A stretch of DNA of 64,000 bases from Phytopythium helicoides (lineage: Eukaryota > Oomycota > Peronosporomycetes > Pythiales > Pythiaceae): contig JANFNE010000004.1 of NCBI GenBank assembly GCA_024867545.1, positions 1,240,001-1,304,000 on the forward strand, read 5' to 3'. Position 1 is the first letter of the stretch; each line of letters opens with the position of its first letter. This document shows positions 40,064-51,666 of the stretch, piece after piece. The position numbers and the translations under genes are program-made. Under the pieces are notes generated by a model. That model had not been told where the DNA came from, did no database searches, and was given only the letters and a program-made list of their open reading frames with translations.

Positions 40064-42483
40064 TCAGTGAGAAAACATTTCCTTCTGAACACTCCGCAAG
40101 ACGAATGCAATCTCCGCTGCGGTTGGTCGCTCACTCGGCTCCTGGCTCATGCAAAGCTGTGCCAACTCCAAGATCGTTGACGGACAGGAGCGGCTGATTG
40201 TCGGACGAAGTTGGCCGCTCGCCACCATCTGAAGAAGTGCCACCTCTGGGAGCGGGTTTCCGTTCGCCCCCATCACACCTTCGTATGGGATGGCATGAGT
40301 GTCGAGCTCCGTAATTACAACACCAAACGAGAATATATCGGCTGCCGGGCCGTAGTTGCTTGCACCACTGATGACCTCTGGAGCAAGCCAGCGACTCGTT
40401 CCGACACCCATTGTCATCGTGTTGTCTTCAGATTGGTACCTTGACACGCCAAAGTCCGTGAGCTTCGCTTGCATATCGCCGGAGATGAGAATGTTGCGTG
40501 ATTTCAAGTCGCGATGCACAAGTGGCGGCTGGAACGAGTGTACATACACCAGGGCTTCGACGACGTCAATTGCAAGCTGGAACTTGGCCTTGGTCCAGTA
40601 CCGCGGCATGTTCGAAGCTGACAGAAAAGTTCGCAGATCTCCGTTTTCCATAAATTCGAAGAGGGCCTGCAAATCAGCCTCAATGCTCCACGCAGCTCCA
40701 ACAAACTTGACAATATTCGGGTGATCAAGCGTTGAAACCAGCTTGATTTCAGCGATGAAGTCTTGAATGCGCTGGTGGTTTGCAATCTCAACTCTCAAGC
40801 GCTTGGACGCCAACAACTGAGAGTTGCGGTACCGCACGAGATAAACGAGGCAAAACGCGCCGCTACCGATGAGTCGAATGTCTTGGATCTCGTTGAGCTG
40901 CACCTGGACACTAAGAAGGTCTGGGTCTGTCCAAATAGATGTCACAATGGACGATTTGTGGGTTGAGAGATGGCTGCTGGGGATGGTCGCATTCGTTTCC
41001 TCAGCCTTGCCCTTGCCGTTCTGGCGCTTTCGCCAGCAACAAACACCAGCGATTATTCCGACTACGACGATCACACCCACGACGATGACCACGACGATTA
41101 CGACAGTCGAGCTGCTCGAGCTGTCACCAGACTCGGTGGTAGCACTAGATGAGCCTGATGAAGAGGATGCAGCCTCCGAAATGCACACCGTGATTGAGTG
41201 GACGCGGCGCCGCGCAGACGTATCACAACTAACTTGATGCTGGAAGTCTGCGGCTGTGAGATCGAAGTCGGTGAGTGCAGTCAAGAAGTCTGCTTGTGCA
41301 GACGTAAATGTCGGTGTCTCGAGCTGGTTGCCCGTCAAGTAGAGCCTTTGGAGGTTGGTGAAATTGAAGATCACGTCTGGAATCGACGTGAAGTTGTTGT
41401 ATGCAAGGTCGCTGATAACATGGGGGTACCGTTCGAGTTAGCCAAGGTGTTGAACAAACGCGAGAAAGCAAATGATTTCACTTACAGCGCCGTCAGATAG
41501 GGGAAGTTACCCTCGAAACTTGTCATTTCGTTGGTACGAAGCGACCTGCCGGCGAACTGAGGTTAGTCAAAGCCCACAAAGTCATTTTAGCAGCTCACAT
41601 TCTTACAGGACTAGAAGCTGCTCAATACCCTCGGAAGCCGACACGCTCTCGATGTAGTTGCTGCCCAGGTACCTATCGTCGGACAGAGTGAAGAGTGAGT
41701 TGATCATTCATAACACCATGCTACTTTCAAACGTACAGCTCCTCGAGGTTGGTGAGTGTTGAAAGATGCGTCGGGAAACTCTTGAGCAGCGTATTCTCGA
41801 GAGAGAGGGACGAGACGGAGCTCGGTAGGAGGTTGGTGATGCCGTCAATCTGGTCCTTGAGGTTAATGCTCATGAATCGGATGTCGATGAGCTGCGTCTG
41901 CGTGGTGAGCAAGTTATCAGCGAGCTCCAGCTTGACCACCTTGCTCTTCATCACGTAGTCGAAGGTGTTGCCTCCCGCGATGCAGCTGCCGTAACATTTG
42001 TCAGCGTTTACAACCAGCACACGAACCAAAAAGCAATGGAACGCACTAGTAAGCAGTGTTCCCATCGAGCTCTGGAGGGTCCACCGTCGTGAGCAAGTCA
42101 TTGCTGACCCACGCGTAGTCGGTGCGGTTGTCGGGCAGCAAGGCGAGCGTGGCGTTGAAATTGGGGTTGGCGGCTCGCTCCGCGATCTCTTCCTCGCTCT
42201 GGTACTCGCCGAAGGCCACGAGCAGGATGGAGTAGAGCACGCCGCTGCCGCCCGAGGCGTTCTCGCCCTGCGTCTGGAGGCACTGGTACTGGCACGGGTC
42301 GCTGGCATTGACCGCGCAGCCGCTGCACGATTCGCTCACGTTGTAGGTCAGGCACGGCTCATACTCGCTGCAGAGCCCGCCGCAGGTGGCCGTGAGCGTC
42401 TCGGGGGCCGCCGAGCACGTGTCGGCGGCACTGGCGGCCCCGAAGGAGCCCAGAGCGAGCGTCAGGAGCAGCTGGAGCCGCAT
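40064..42483 (-). CDS. LRR receptor-like kinase 2 (TKL), inverted copy
   Basis: Five exons, 42047-42483, 41737-41985, 41607-41672, 41486-41545, 40064-41411; 719 aa. Start MRLQLLLTLALGSFGAASA is a clean signal peptide. Cap cysteines (CGGLCSEYEPC, DPCQYQCLQTQGEN) match kinase 1. Exons 2-4 have the same lengths (249, 66, 60) as in kinase 1. The last LRR intron is absent, so the final LRR is fused to the TM-kinase exon. TM about 360-385 (STVVIVVVIVVGVIVVVGII), kinase motifs GSGAFCLVY (a Cys in the glycine loop), HRDLKSRN, DFG, APE. It is the only member on the minus strand and faces away from kinase 3. Confidence 0.9.
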
Positions 42484-43451
42484 GTTGGCACGAGGAGTTG
42501 CGTTCAAGAGTGGCAGAGCGCCTCCGCCGCTTTTTTTTCGGGTGGCAAGCAGCAATCCGACCTCCATGGAGCGTCCGGCGTGACACCCGCAATGTCGTCG
42601 GTCCCATCTCCTTGCCGCACTCTCGTGAACCCAAAAAAGCGAGTCGGCTGCCTGGATTCAACCAGCTCCGCGTCCGAACACTGAGAAGCCGAGCAGAGGC
42701 GGAGAGAGCGAGGAGAACGCCGGGAGCGTGAGGTGGCGGCGGCCATTAGCGTCGAGCGGCAGGCAGCAGGAGGCCGAGGTGGCGCCGCGCCGTGCCGCGC
42801 CATGGCACCTGAGAGCGTGTACTGTGGGAAACTACAGTATACAGATCAGCTCACAATGTTATTACCATTAATTTCGATTGTGTCATAATGTATTTCGATG
42901 AGTATACACGGGAGTGTATACCTCCAAACTTTTCGCATTGTGCGATTGTTGACTTTTCTTGCTGCAGTATCTGCACCTGGCACCAGCGCGTTGTGAATTG
43001 AGCCTTTGCGCGCTAAACATACCCACGATGCGCATCATTCGGTGGTGAGAAAGAGTTAATCGGCGTGTCATGAACGCGTGTGTGATTCAAAATGAGTTTT
43101 CCAGTGCGAGGCGACTCATTAACGACCAGCGGCATGATTGTGCTTGGTGATGCTGCTCTAGCGGCGAACACTCACACCTCCAGCAGCGCTACAGCATCCA
43201 CGCCTCAGGAGAATGCTTCGCCACACCCACAAAAAACAAAACAAAAAAAACAAAAAAACGCTTCAGCGTACGCTAAACATTGTCAATAAAGCAAAGAGTG
43301 GGATGCCGGTCATCACCCGCGTGCAACTGGCTGAACCCTCTGGTCGTACTGTAGATTTTCGGGTTGCTGACGCTCTCCGCCCGGCCTTCCATTTCGCGTC
43401 AGTCTCCGATTCTTCAACTGCTCGTTGGCATTGCTTCAAGCTGCTCCAGCC
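42484..43451. other. Divergent intergenic region, 968 bp
   Basis: Separates the starts of kinases 2 and 3, so it probably carries both promoters. It has an A-rich stretch (AAACAAAACAAAAAAAACAA near 43235) and otherwise no recognised element. Confidence 0.45.
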
Positions 43452-46015
43452 ATGGCCTCAGCCTCCGTTGTGGCTCTGCTGCTGGTTCTAGCGACCTCAG
43501 TCCAAGCCCAGTCGTCATCTTCATCTTCATCTTCAGCCTCGTGCTCGGCGGCTCCGTCGACGCTGTCGTCCTCCTGCGGTGGGCTCTGCGCCTCCAACGA
43601 GACCTGCGTCACCTACAACGCCACGGCTCTGTGTGCGGGATGCGTGTCGTCCAGCGACGACCCATGCCAGTACCTGTGCCTGGCGACCGCGGGGGAGAAT
43701 GACGCCTGGATTCCCGACACGAATTACTTCGTGCTGCTCGTGCCCTTCGGCAGCTACCAGAGCGAGGAGGAGATCGCGGAACGCGCGGTGAATCCCGACT
43801 ACGACGCCACTCTTGACGCCACTGCGGACAACACGAGCGCCTTCGCGTGGGTCAACAATAATGTGCTCACGGCTGTCGATGCACTCGAGGTGCCCTCCGA
43901 CGTGACACTCTTGTGTGTATTTTTGCTGCTGTCTTGAGAAAATGGAGATTGGTATGGCTGACGTGATGGCTGGTGACTGCAGCGCGTTGGCTGGCGGCAA
44001 TACCCCAGACTACGTGTTCAAAAGCAAGGTTGTGCAGCTCAACCTCTCGTCCGAACTGATCACCACGCAGACGCAGATTGAGGCCGTGCGCCTGCTCAGT
44101 ATCGACCTCAAGGATCAAGTTGACGACTTGCTGAGCATGCTACCGAGCTCCGTGTCGGCGGTCAACCTCGGTAACGTGCTGCTCAACAAATTCCCGACAA
44201 GCCTCGGAAACAACACCAACATCATCAACCTGTACGTTCAGCGTTCAAGTGCAACTTTGTCAGATTGGGATTGTGCTGATGTGTTTCTGGCAGGCATTTG
44301 AATTCGAACTACATCACTCGAGTCAACGCGACCGACGGCATTGAACAGCTGCAGGAGTTGTACGTGCTACGTTGGTGCTGGAACCGTTCACTCCGTCGAA
44401 AAGCAGCAAACTGATGGATGATTGTTCCAGAACGCTGCGAAACAATGAGCTGCTCAGCTTTGAAGCTAGTTTCCCACTTCTCACATACTTGTACGCCACT
44501 TTTGCTACCAATGTTGCTACATCCTCTGTGACTAATCTCGTTATCTCGGTGGTGATTCGCTAGGGATCTGACCTACAACAACCTTACGGCCATCCCGGAT
44601 GTGGTTTTCACGTTTTCCAACCTCCAGACACTGTGAGTTGTTTGTAGTTACCCTATTGGCGGTCTGAGAACTAAAACAATCCGTGGTGCCTGCCTGCCCT
44701 GCTTGCTTGCAGGTATATGACGGGGAACTTGCTGGAGTCGCCAACATTCACGTCTGCGCAGGCGGATTTCTTGGCTGGTCTCACTACATTCGATCTTCTG
44801 CAAACCGATTTCGCGTACCAACCAAACTGCAGCGCAGCAGCAAAGCGTGTCGTACAGACGCTGAACGTCTGCATCTCGGACTACTCGGCAGATGGATCCT
44901 CCCAGTCAGACTCAGGAGCATCATCAAGTTCGGCTACTGAGACGAGTTCTGGATCAAGCAGCTCGACGACCACCATTGTTGTTGTCGTGGCTGTCGTCGT
45001 CGTCGTTGCAATCCTCGGAATTGTCGGTGTAATCTGCTGGCGGAAACGTAAAAATCCTGCGTCGAAAGAGGACTCTGCTACTGTGTCAACGTTGAACACC
45101 AATCAGAGCATGAAGGGGCCGATTATTACGTCCGTCTGGAGCGATGAGGAGCTTATCCGCGTGCAAGTCCGCCTCGAAGATATTGAGGATATTCGTCTGC
45201 TCGGGAGTGGCGCATACGGCGTAGTCTACCTCGTTCGATACCAGAACTCGAGATTGCTTGCGTCTAAGCGACTCAAACCTGACATCATGAAAGACGCGAA
45301 GCGAGATCAGGCGCTTCAATTCATTGCCGAGATCAAACTCGTTGCCAAGCTCCGTCATCCCAAGATTGTTGAATTTGTTGGCGCTGCATGGACCATTGAA
45401 TCCGATATCCAGGCTCTTTTCGAGTTCATGGACAACGGAGATCTGCGCACATTCCTCACCGAGTCGAACACACCTCGTCACTGGACAAAGGTCAAGCTAC
45501 AACTCGCCATCGATGTCATCGAAGCACTTGTATACGTCCACTCCTTCCAGCCACCACTTATTCATCGGGACCTCAAGTCACGCAATGTGCTCATTTCGGC
45601 CGACATGGAAGCCAAACTCACAGACTTTGGAGTGTCGAGATACCAGTCAGTACAGGAAACCATGACAATTGGCGTGGGAACGGGTCGATGGTTGGCACCC
45701 GAGGTGATCAATGGCAGCAACGACTACGGTCCGCCAGCTGATATTTACTCGTTCGGCTGCGTACTGTCGGAGCTGGACACACACACGATCCCGTACGAGG
45801 GTATGACTACCGCGACTGGGGAACCGCTTCAAGAAGTTGCTATGCTTCGTATGGTGGCGAGCGGTGTGCTGCGTCCGACTTTTACTCACATGTGTCCTCC
45901 GACGGTGCTGGAGCTGGCGCAGCTCTGTTTGAGTCAAGATCCTGCCAAACGTCCGACGGCAGTGGAGGTCGAGTATGTTCTTCGCGATGTCTTGAAGAGC
46001 ATGTATCCTGCGTAA
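43452..46015 (+). CDS. LRR receptor-like kinase 3 (TKL)
   Basis: Six exons: 43452-43912, 43983-44231, 44294-44359, 44431-44490, 44564-44632, 44713-46015; 735 aa. Signal peptide MASASVVALLLVLATSVQAQ, serine-rich linker, cap with CGGLCASNETC and DPCQYLCLATAGEND. Exon lengths 249/66/60/69 equal those of kinase 1. TM near 390-415 (TTIVVVVAVVVVVAILGIVG), kinase with GSGAYGVVY, HRDLKSRN, DFG, APE. Closest paralog of kinase 1 in the kinase domain, partly through gene conversion. Both ectodomains differ clearly, suggesting different ligands with shared signalling output. Confidence 0.9.
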
Positions 46016-46248
46016 ATCCGTTGACCTACGGGGTCATTTGCAAACGTTGCCACGGCGAAAGCCCACGGGCATTTCTATCGCACATCAAGCCGTTGCTAAT
46101 GAAAGAGAGTTCGTGTTGACAGTATCTGCGTGACTGAATGAGCGAAACAGCTCAGTTCAGAATTGATTCGCTGGGTGCTCAACTTGCACCACCAACCCAT
46201 CCACACGACGAGAGTTTGTGTATGGACCTTCTTGCCCTCATTTTGTAG

Positions 46249-46476
46249 ATGGAACGATACCCCCGAGGCGATTCTAGCATGAGCGGCAGCGGCAGTGACC
46301 TGATGACTACCACTTCCCAAGAACCTTCAACGATCGGCATTGTTATCGTGGTCCTGACCATCTTGGTGGTGACGTTCGTGCTGCTCATCGTGACAGGCTC
46401 AGCCATTTACCAATCCAAACGCCGACAGGATGAGCGAGAGAGACATCGTCGAATCAACCTGCTCACATCTGTCTGA
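46249..46476 (+). CDS. Small single-pass membrane protein, 75 aa
   Basis: 75 aa: a polar Ser/Gly/Thr start, one long TM helix (IGIVIVVLTILVVTFVLLIV), then a basic tail (KRRQDERERHRR). The TM and stop-transfer resemble the membrane segment of the neighbouring kinases, so it could be an orphaned kinase relic or a genuine mini-protein. TTTTGTAG directly before the ATG would also work as a splice acceptor, so an upstream exon is possible. Confidence 0.4.
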   Translation: MERYPRGDSSMSGSGSDLMTTTSQEPSTIGIVIVVLTILVVTFVLLIVTGSAIYQSKRRQDERERHRRINLLTSV

Positions 46477-46550
46477 CCGAGGAAGAGTCTGAAAACGATT
46501 ATTGTATTGCAAGTACGAAACCAGCCAAATGCATCGAAGTGCTCTATTCT

Positions 46551-47834
46551 TCATGGGGCAGACACCAAGCCCATGATTAGCTCCACGCGCGAGTAGCGCG
46601 CACACTCCGCCGACCACCGAATATTTCCAAGCACAGAGCGAGCGACGGTTCTCAAAACTATGCGAAGCACTTTGGCAGCCTCATCACCCTCTCTATCCTC
46701 AGTCTCGACAGCGATACTCTTTAGACCTTGTTGACCCGCCAGCTTCTCCATGTCCTTCTTCATGGCTCGGACGAGTGTATTGCAGTGATCAACGGTGATA
46801 TCCACTGCAGCATCGAAGCTCCCACCAGTCTCTCCGTGCTGTCGCTGGTACTCGACGAAGTTCTGCAAGAATCCAGCTTCGTCCTTGTCGCGGTCGTACG
46901 ACAGGATGTCGTTCACGAGACAGATGTGCAGCCCTGCACTGACGAGCAGCGACGTGTCGCCCTCCATGTCTTGCTGCTGCTCTCGATCAGTGAGGAGCTC
47001 GACGAGCTCCGATGAAATGGGCAGACCCGAGGCCACGAACATGTGCACGATGGTGAGTGTCGTCGCTCCCTCGCGGTACCGGTGATGCAGAAGTTGGCTC
47101 ATCGGCACTCTTGCCATGTCGAGCTGCCGAATGGCGAACGAATGCGCTCCCCACGTGGCACACTCACGAGCAAACCAAGCGTAGGCTGCGTCCGAGCCTG
47201 CAGTCACGCGCACCTGAGCGCAGGCCATGGCTAGAAGCCGCGCGTGAGCGTCCATATCTCGGCTGCCAAAGTCCTTGAGCCACTCGACGGTCCGATCGAA
47301 GAGCTCTAGAACCGGATCGAAGCAGTCCTCCTCGCCCGGTGTCAGATGCTGGAAAGCGCTGCCAGCCCACAGCTCGTCTACAAGCTCGGGAATCGCTCGC
47401 CAGGCCTCCGCCAGCAGATTTACGTGGGCCGCATCTGCATCGCTGCTGTCGCGCACGTCGTCGGCGCCGAAGAGCGCGGTGAGGAACGTGAACTGCGCGA
47501 CGACGCCAGCGGCGGACGCCGTCTCTGGGCTCCAGTAGCGCGCGAACAGGTCGAGCCTGACCTTGTCGAGGAAGCACGCGGTCAGCGCTCGTCGCTCACG
47601 CTCGACTAGCAGGTCGCCGCAGCAGATGTCGACGATGCGCTCGTACTGGTCCTGCGCCTCGCCACTGACGAGCGCAAATTCGACGTCGTCGTTGGAGGCC
47701 GCGAGCGTCGCGACAGAGAGCCCCGCGAGCATGTCGGCCGGCAGCTCAAGTCGTGGCGAGGGCTTGTCGACTGTTGGCGGAGCTTGGGGGCCGGAAGCGG
47801 CTGCGTCGCAGCTGGCTGAATCGTTGGCAACCAT
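46551..47834 (-). CDS. Microbial-type class I terpene synthase
   Basis: Single exon, 427 aa. Helical throughout. The region LFARYWSPETASAAGVVAQF precedes an aspartate-rich ALFGADDVRDSSD (DDVRD about 125-129), and the NSE/DTE triad is well formed in CLVNDILSYDRDKDE (Asn308, Ser312, Asp316). The C-terminus has NIRWSAECARY, like the GNxxWSxxTxRY end of bacterial and fungal sesquiterpene synthases. It would ionise a prenyl diphosphate with Mg2+. Product unknown. No transit peptide. Such enzymes are rarely reported in oomycetes; transfer from bacteria or fungi is possible. It lies tail to tail with the 75-aa gene. Confidence 0.78.
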   Translation of the reverse strand: MVANDSASCDAAASGPQAPPTVDKPSPRLELPADMLAGLSVATLAASNDDVEFALVSGEAQDQYERIVDICCGDLLVERERRALTACFLDKVRLDLFARYWSPETASAAGVVAQFTFLTALFGADDVRDSSDADAAHVNLLAEAWRAIPELVDELWAGSAFQHLTPGEEDCFDPVLELFDRTVEWLKDFGSRDMDAHARLLAMACAQVRVTAGSDAAYAWFARECATWGAHSFAIRQLDMARVPMSQLLHHRYREGATTLTIVHMFVASGLPISSELVELLTDREQQQDMEGDTSLLVSAGLHICLVNDILSYDRDKDEAGFLQNFVEYQRQHGETGGSFDAAVDITVDHCNTLVRAMKKDMEKLAGQQGLKSIAVETEDREGDEAAKVLRIVLRTVARSVLGNIRWSAECARYSRVELIMGLVSAP

Positions 47835-48375
47835 GGCGGCGCTGGGCGAGATGGAGAGTGGCCACGGCTACACGGCCGCTTCGAGACATGCGGAGAGCTG
47901 TTGGGGCTGCTGGAGCCATCGAGGGGCCCATGGAGCGGTGGAGAGGGGATTGAGGAGGCGTCGAGGAGCTCCTGGAGCCCCTCGATCGCCCCAGCAAGTT
48001 GAAGTGAGATGGCTACATCTGCGACGTGTGCTGGTAGTTACCTATTTATGTGGCTCACCTTATTTATGTGTGGTCCACCGAAAACGTTCCAATAAAACAT
48101 CCGACATCTTGCTTTTTGTATGTTCCCGCGTCGGATTGTCGTGGCACCACGTGTGGATGTTCAAGGTTCAGCACTTTCCACATCCAGAACACGGTGGCTT
48201 TCTTGTTTTAATACGTGCGCTGAATACCATCATCTCACCTTGTTATGGCACTAGACGTTGTCGACGCCACGGTCTCCGCTCTGTGTCACACCACTCCCAT
48301 CACGTTGCCATGCCTAGCAGCTCCTCCGTATAGACTGCGCCTCCATTGCTCTGTTCTGGTGCTCCCCCACTCGCC
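47835..48375. other. Divergent intergenic region, 541 bp
   Basis: Between the starts of the terpene synthase (minus) and kinase 4 (plus). Two near-identical ATTTATGTG(TG)G words occur around 48045-48070. No other element seen. Confidence 0.4.
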
Positions 48376-50927
48376 ATGGCTCGCTCGCTGTCTCAGCTGC
48401 TCGCGTCGCTGGCGCTGACGGCGTCGATGGTGGCAGCGGCCGACGGGGTGTGCGAGGTGACGCCGTCCAAGCTGCTGACGGACTGCGGCGGCGTGTGCGA
48501 CCAGTACATGCCGTGCTCGGTCTACAACGCGTCCGACTCGTGCTCGGGCTGCCTGGACGGGAGTGGGAGCGGCAGCGAGGGCAGCGAGTGCTCCTACTTT
48601 TGCTTCACGCCGTACGAGGACAGCGATAAGGAGCTCATCTTCTTCGTCCCCTTCGGAGACTACGAGAGCGAGGAGGAGGAGGCCGCACGCGCGGCCGACA
48701 GCGGGTATGACGACGAGATCAACAGCTTCACAGAGGACTACACCAACTATGCCTATTCGGGCAACAACATCATGTCGGCGATGGGGGCGCTCGACCTGGA
48801 CCCCGCCACCGAGACCTTGTACGGCAGGGCGGAAGTTGTTGGTTAATCGCGTCCATTGTTGTTGACTAATCTACGTGTCATATTGACGACAGCATGCTCA
48901 TCGGAGGCAAGAGCAGCACGGGCTCGCTCAAGAGCAAGGTGTCGTACATGACGTTCGACGAAGGCTTCCTGACGTCCATGACCGGCATCACCACGGTCGT
49001 GATGCGCAACCTGAATCTCAAGAGCCAGGCGGACGAGGTCGGCGAGCTGCTGCCGGCCGCGGTCTCGAATCTGACGCTCGTCAACATGCTCATGTACTCC
49101 TTCCCGACGGCGATCTCCACCTTTTCGTCGCTCACGACTTTGTAAGGGCTCGCGACAATTTGACTATGTTTCTGCTGACAACTCACGCGCTGCGGTCTGA
49201 TGAATCATGCAGAATGATGGACAAGAACTACATCACCTCTGTGGGAGCTGATTGCACCTCCGACTCCCTCAAAGCACTGTGAGTATTTCTTTCCAGCATG
49301 AATTTGAATCAAAGGATCTAAAGCCGGACTCCAGGACCCTATCGGACAACAACATTTCAAGCTTTGAAGCCGTCTTTCCCAGCGTCGAGACATTGTGCGT
49401 TACCATTCTGCCTCTTTTACTATCATAACGCATATTGTTTGACCACCTAGCGTCGTGATTGCAGGGATCTATCTAACAACTACCTGACGGAGATCCCGTC
49501 CTCCATATTCGAGTTCTCAAGCCTCTCGACGCTGTAAGACCAACTTCAACGAACTTTTGGCATTGAGTTCGGATCACTAATTGCTTTGTGACTGCCGTAG
49601 CATGCTCTCCGGCAACCCACTCACCAACGTGACATTCACTGCCGACCAAATTGCATTCCTGCAAAACTTGACGTCGCTCGAGCTGACCAACAGCGACATT
49701 GTCGACGGTTTGCCGTGCTCGTCAATCAACTATGTGGTTGTGCACAGTGTCACTTTGTGCCAGTCGACGTCGACAGAAGCGTCCAGGCCATCGGATGGTT
49801 CCACTCAATCGTCTGGGTCAACCGACACCGGGGTAATCATCGGTGGTGTAGTTGGTGGCGTTGCGGCTCTTGGCTTGATCGCCCTTGCAGTCTTCTGCTG
49901 CTATCGTCGGCGAGCCAAGCTCAAGGGTGAGAAAAAAACCGCGGAGACTCCAGCTCCACCAGGATACATGTTTGCACCTGGCACATCACGGACGCTGCTA
50001 GCCGCATCAGGGATTTCAGAACACGCTAGCGGGATCATGTCGTTGTGGCTAGACTCGGACCTTCTCGCAGTTCAGGTCAAGGACGACGACATTGAAGATC
50101 TACGACGCATTGGGGCCGGCGCGTTCGGAGAAGTTTGGCTCGTGCGCTACCGCAATTCGCAGCTGCTGGCATCAAAGCGCCTCCGAAAGGACTTGCTCAA
50201 TCGTGAGCGCACCATGGCATTCGTGGAGGAGATCAAGTTGATGGCGACGCTGGATCATCCCAAGATTGTCCGATTCGTTGGAGCTGCGTGGAGTATCGAA
50301 AGCGATCTGCAGGCGCTTTCCGAGTACATGGAGAATGGCGACTTGCGGTCGTACCTGACTGAACCAAGCACAAATCGCTCATGGACTGCACTCAAACTTC
50401 AGCTCGCGATCGACATCGCCGAGGGACTCGTCTACGTGCATTCGTTCATCCCGCCGCTCGTACATCGCGACCTCAAGTCTCGCAACGTGCTGCTGTCGAG
50501 TGACATGCAAGCCAAGCTGACGGACTTTGGGTCCACTAGGTACGCGTCCGAGGACAATACCATGACACAGGGTGTGGGAACTGGTCGCTGGCTCGCGCCC
50601 GAGGTGTTGGCGGGCACCCAAGACTACGACCAGGCAGCGGATGTCTACAGTTTTGGCGTGGTGCTCTCGGAGCTTGACACTCATGTGATTCCGTACGACA
50701 ATGCTCGCGGGCCTAACGGCAATGCGCTGGTCGAAGTTGCAGTGCTGCAGATGGTGGCACTGGGCCAGATCCGTCCGAATTTTGGTGAGGATTGTCCCTC
50801 CGAAATCCGCGAGTTGGCCGATCGCTGCATGGCTCAGGATCCGAAGGACCGACCAGCGGCACCCGAAGTTGCCTACTCGCTGCGAACAACCTTGAAGGCG
50901 CTGTTCTTGGATTCCGCTTTCGTGTAG
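48376..50927 (+). CDS. LRR receptor-like kinase 4 (TKL)
   Basis: Six exons: 48376-48818, 48893-49141, 49213-49278, 49335-49394, 49465-49533, 49601-50927; 737 aa. Signal peptide MARSLSQLLASLALTASMVA, cap with CGGVCDQYMPC and CSYFC, then an acidic stretch. Middle exons again 249/66/60/69 nt. TM VIIGGVVGGVAALGLIALAV, stop-transfer YRRRAK. Kinase: GAGAFGEVW, SKRLRKD, HRDLKSRN, DFGSTRY, APE. Phase-2 introns throughout. More divergent from kinases 1-3 but with the same plan. Confidence 0.9.
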
Positions 50928-51666
50928 CTGCAGTGCGGTGAGATCGACAAGCGCTCCATGTTTTGCTTGTGTACGATTCGTACATTAAAAACTAAATATC
51001 ATAAGCTCCTTTCATCTCGAAAAGGAAAGAGTGAATACCATGAAGTTTTGAACCTGTTCTCTGCAGTTCAAAGTCCACATCAGCAGGATCGAGTGGCTTG
51101 GAGCCTGTGGCTACAAACTGTGACTTGATGTGAGATTTGCAGCACGAAATCTTGCTGAGGAATGTTCGAGGACCCAAATGCACTTGCAGCTGCGAAAACT
51201 CACTCTGGAAAATCCTTGGAGCCATTGTGGTCTCGCAGTCGCTCAGACACTCCTGCACAGGGCTTCCGAGAGGAGTCTGTGCTATCGATTCGCAAATCGT
51301 TAGTGCTGGTGCTGTGTGGTGTCTTGTCATGTTCGCCACTACTGTCACGCTCGACTCGACAACAACACAGCGCGATAATCCATTGAACCTGGTTACTATA
51401 GAAGTTTGTATGCGATCAGCCCAGACATCCCACAACTGAGATTTCGTACAGTGAAACAAACACGCACCGACTCTACCAGACGCGTACTGTACGTGATCCC
51501 CCTGTCCTTTGCGACCAGCCTCAACTATATGCCGCATTCTATGGCATTTAGTACCTACAATGCGGAACCACAGTCATGGCCGCCGCTCAAGCCTCATTAC
51601 CACATAGCCGCTCAGCCCATTGCTCGCCCTGCTGCTGCTGCTGCTGCTGCTCGTCGCGGCGTGTTG
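50928..51666. other. Intergenic 739 bp
   Basis: Contains 3' flank of kinase 4 and the 5' region of kinase 5, ending in a GCTGCTGCTGCTGCTGCTGC run near 51630. Frames here are short and conflicting; no motif recognised. Confidence 0.45.
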
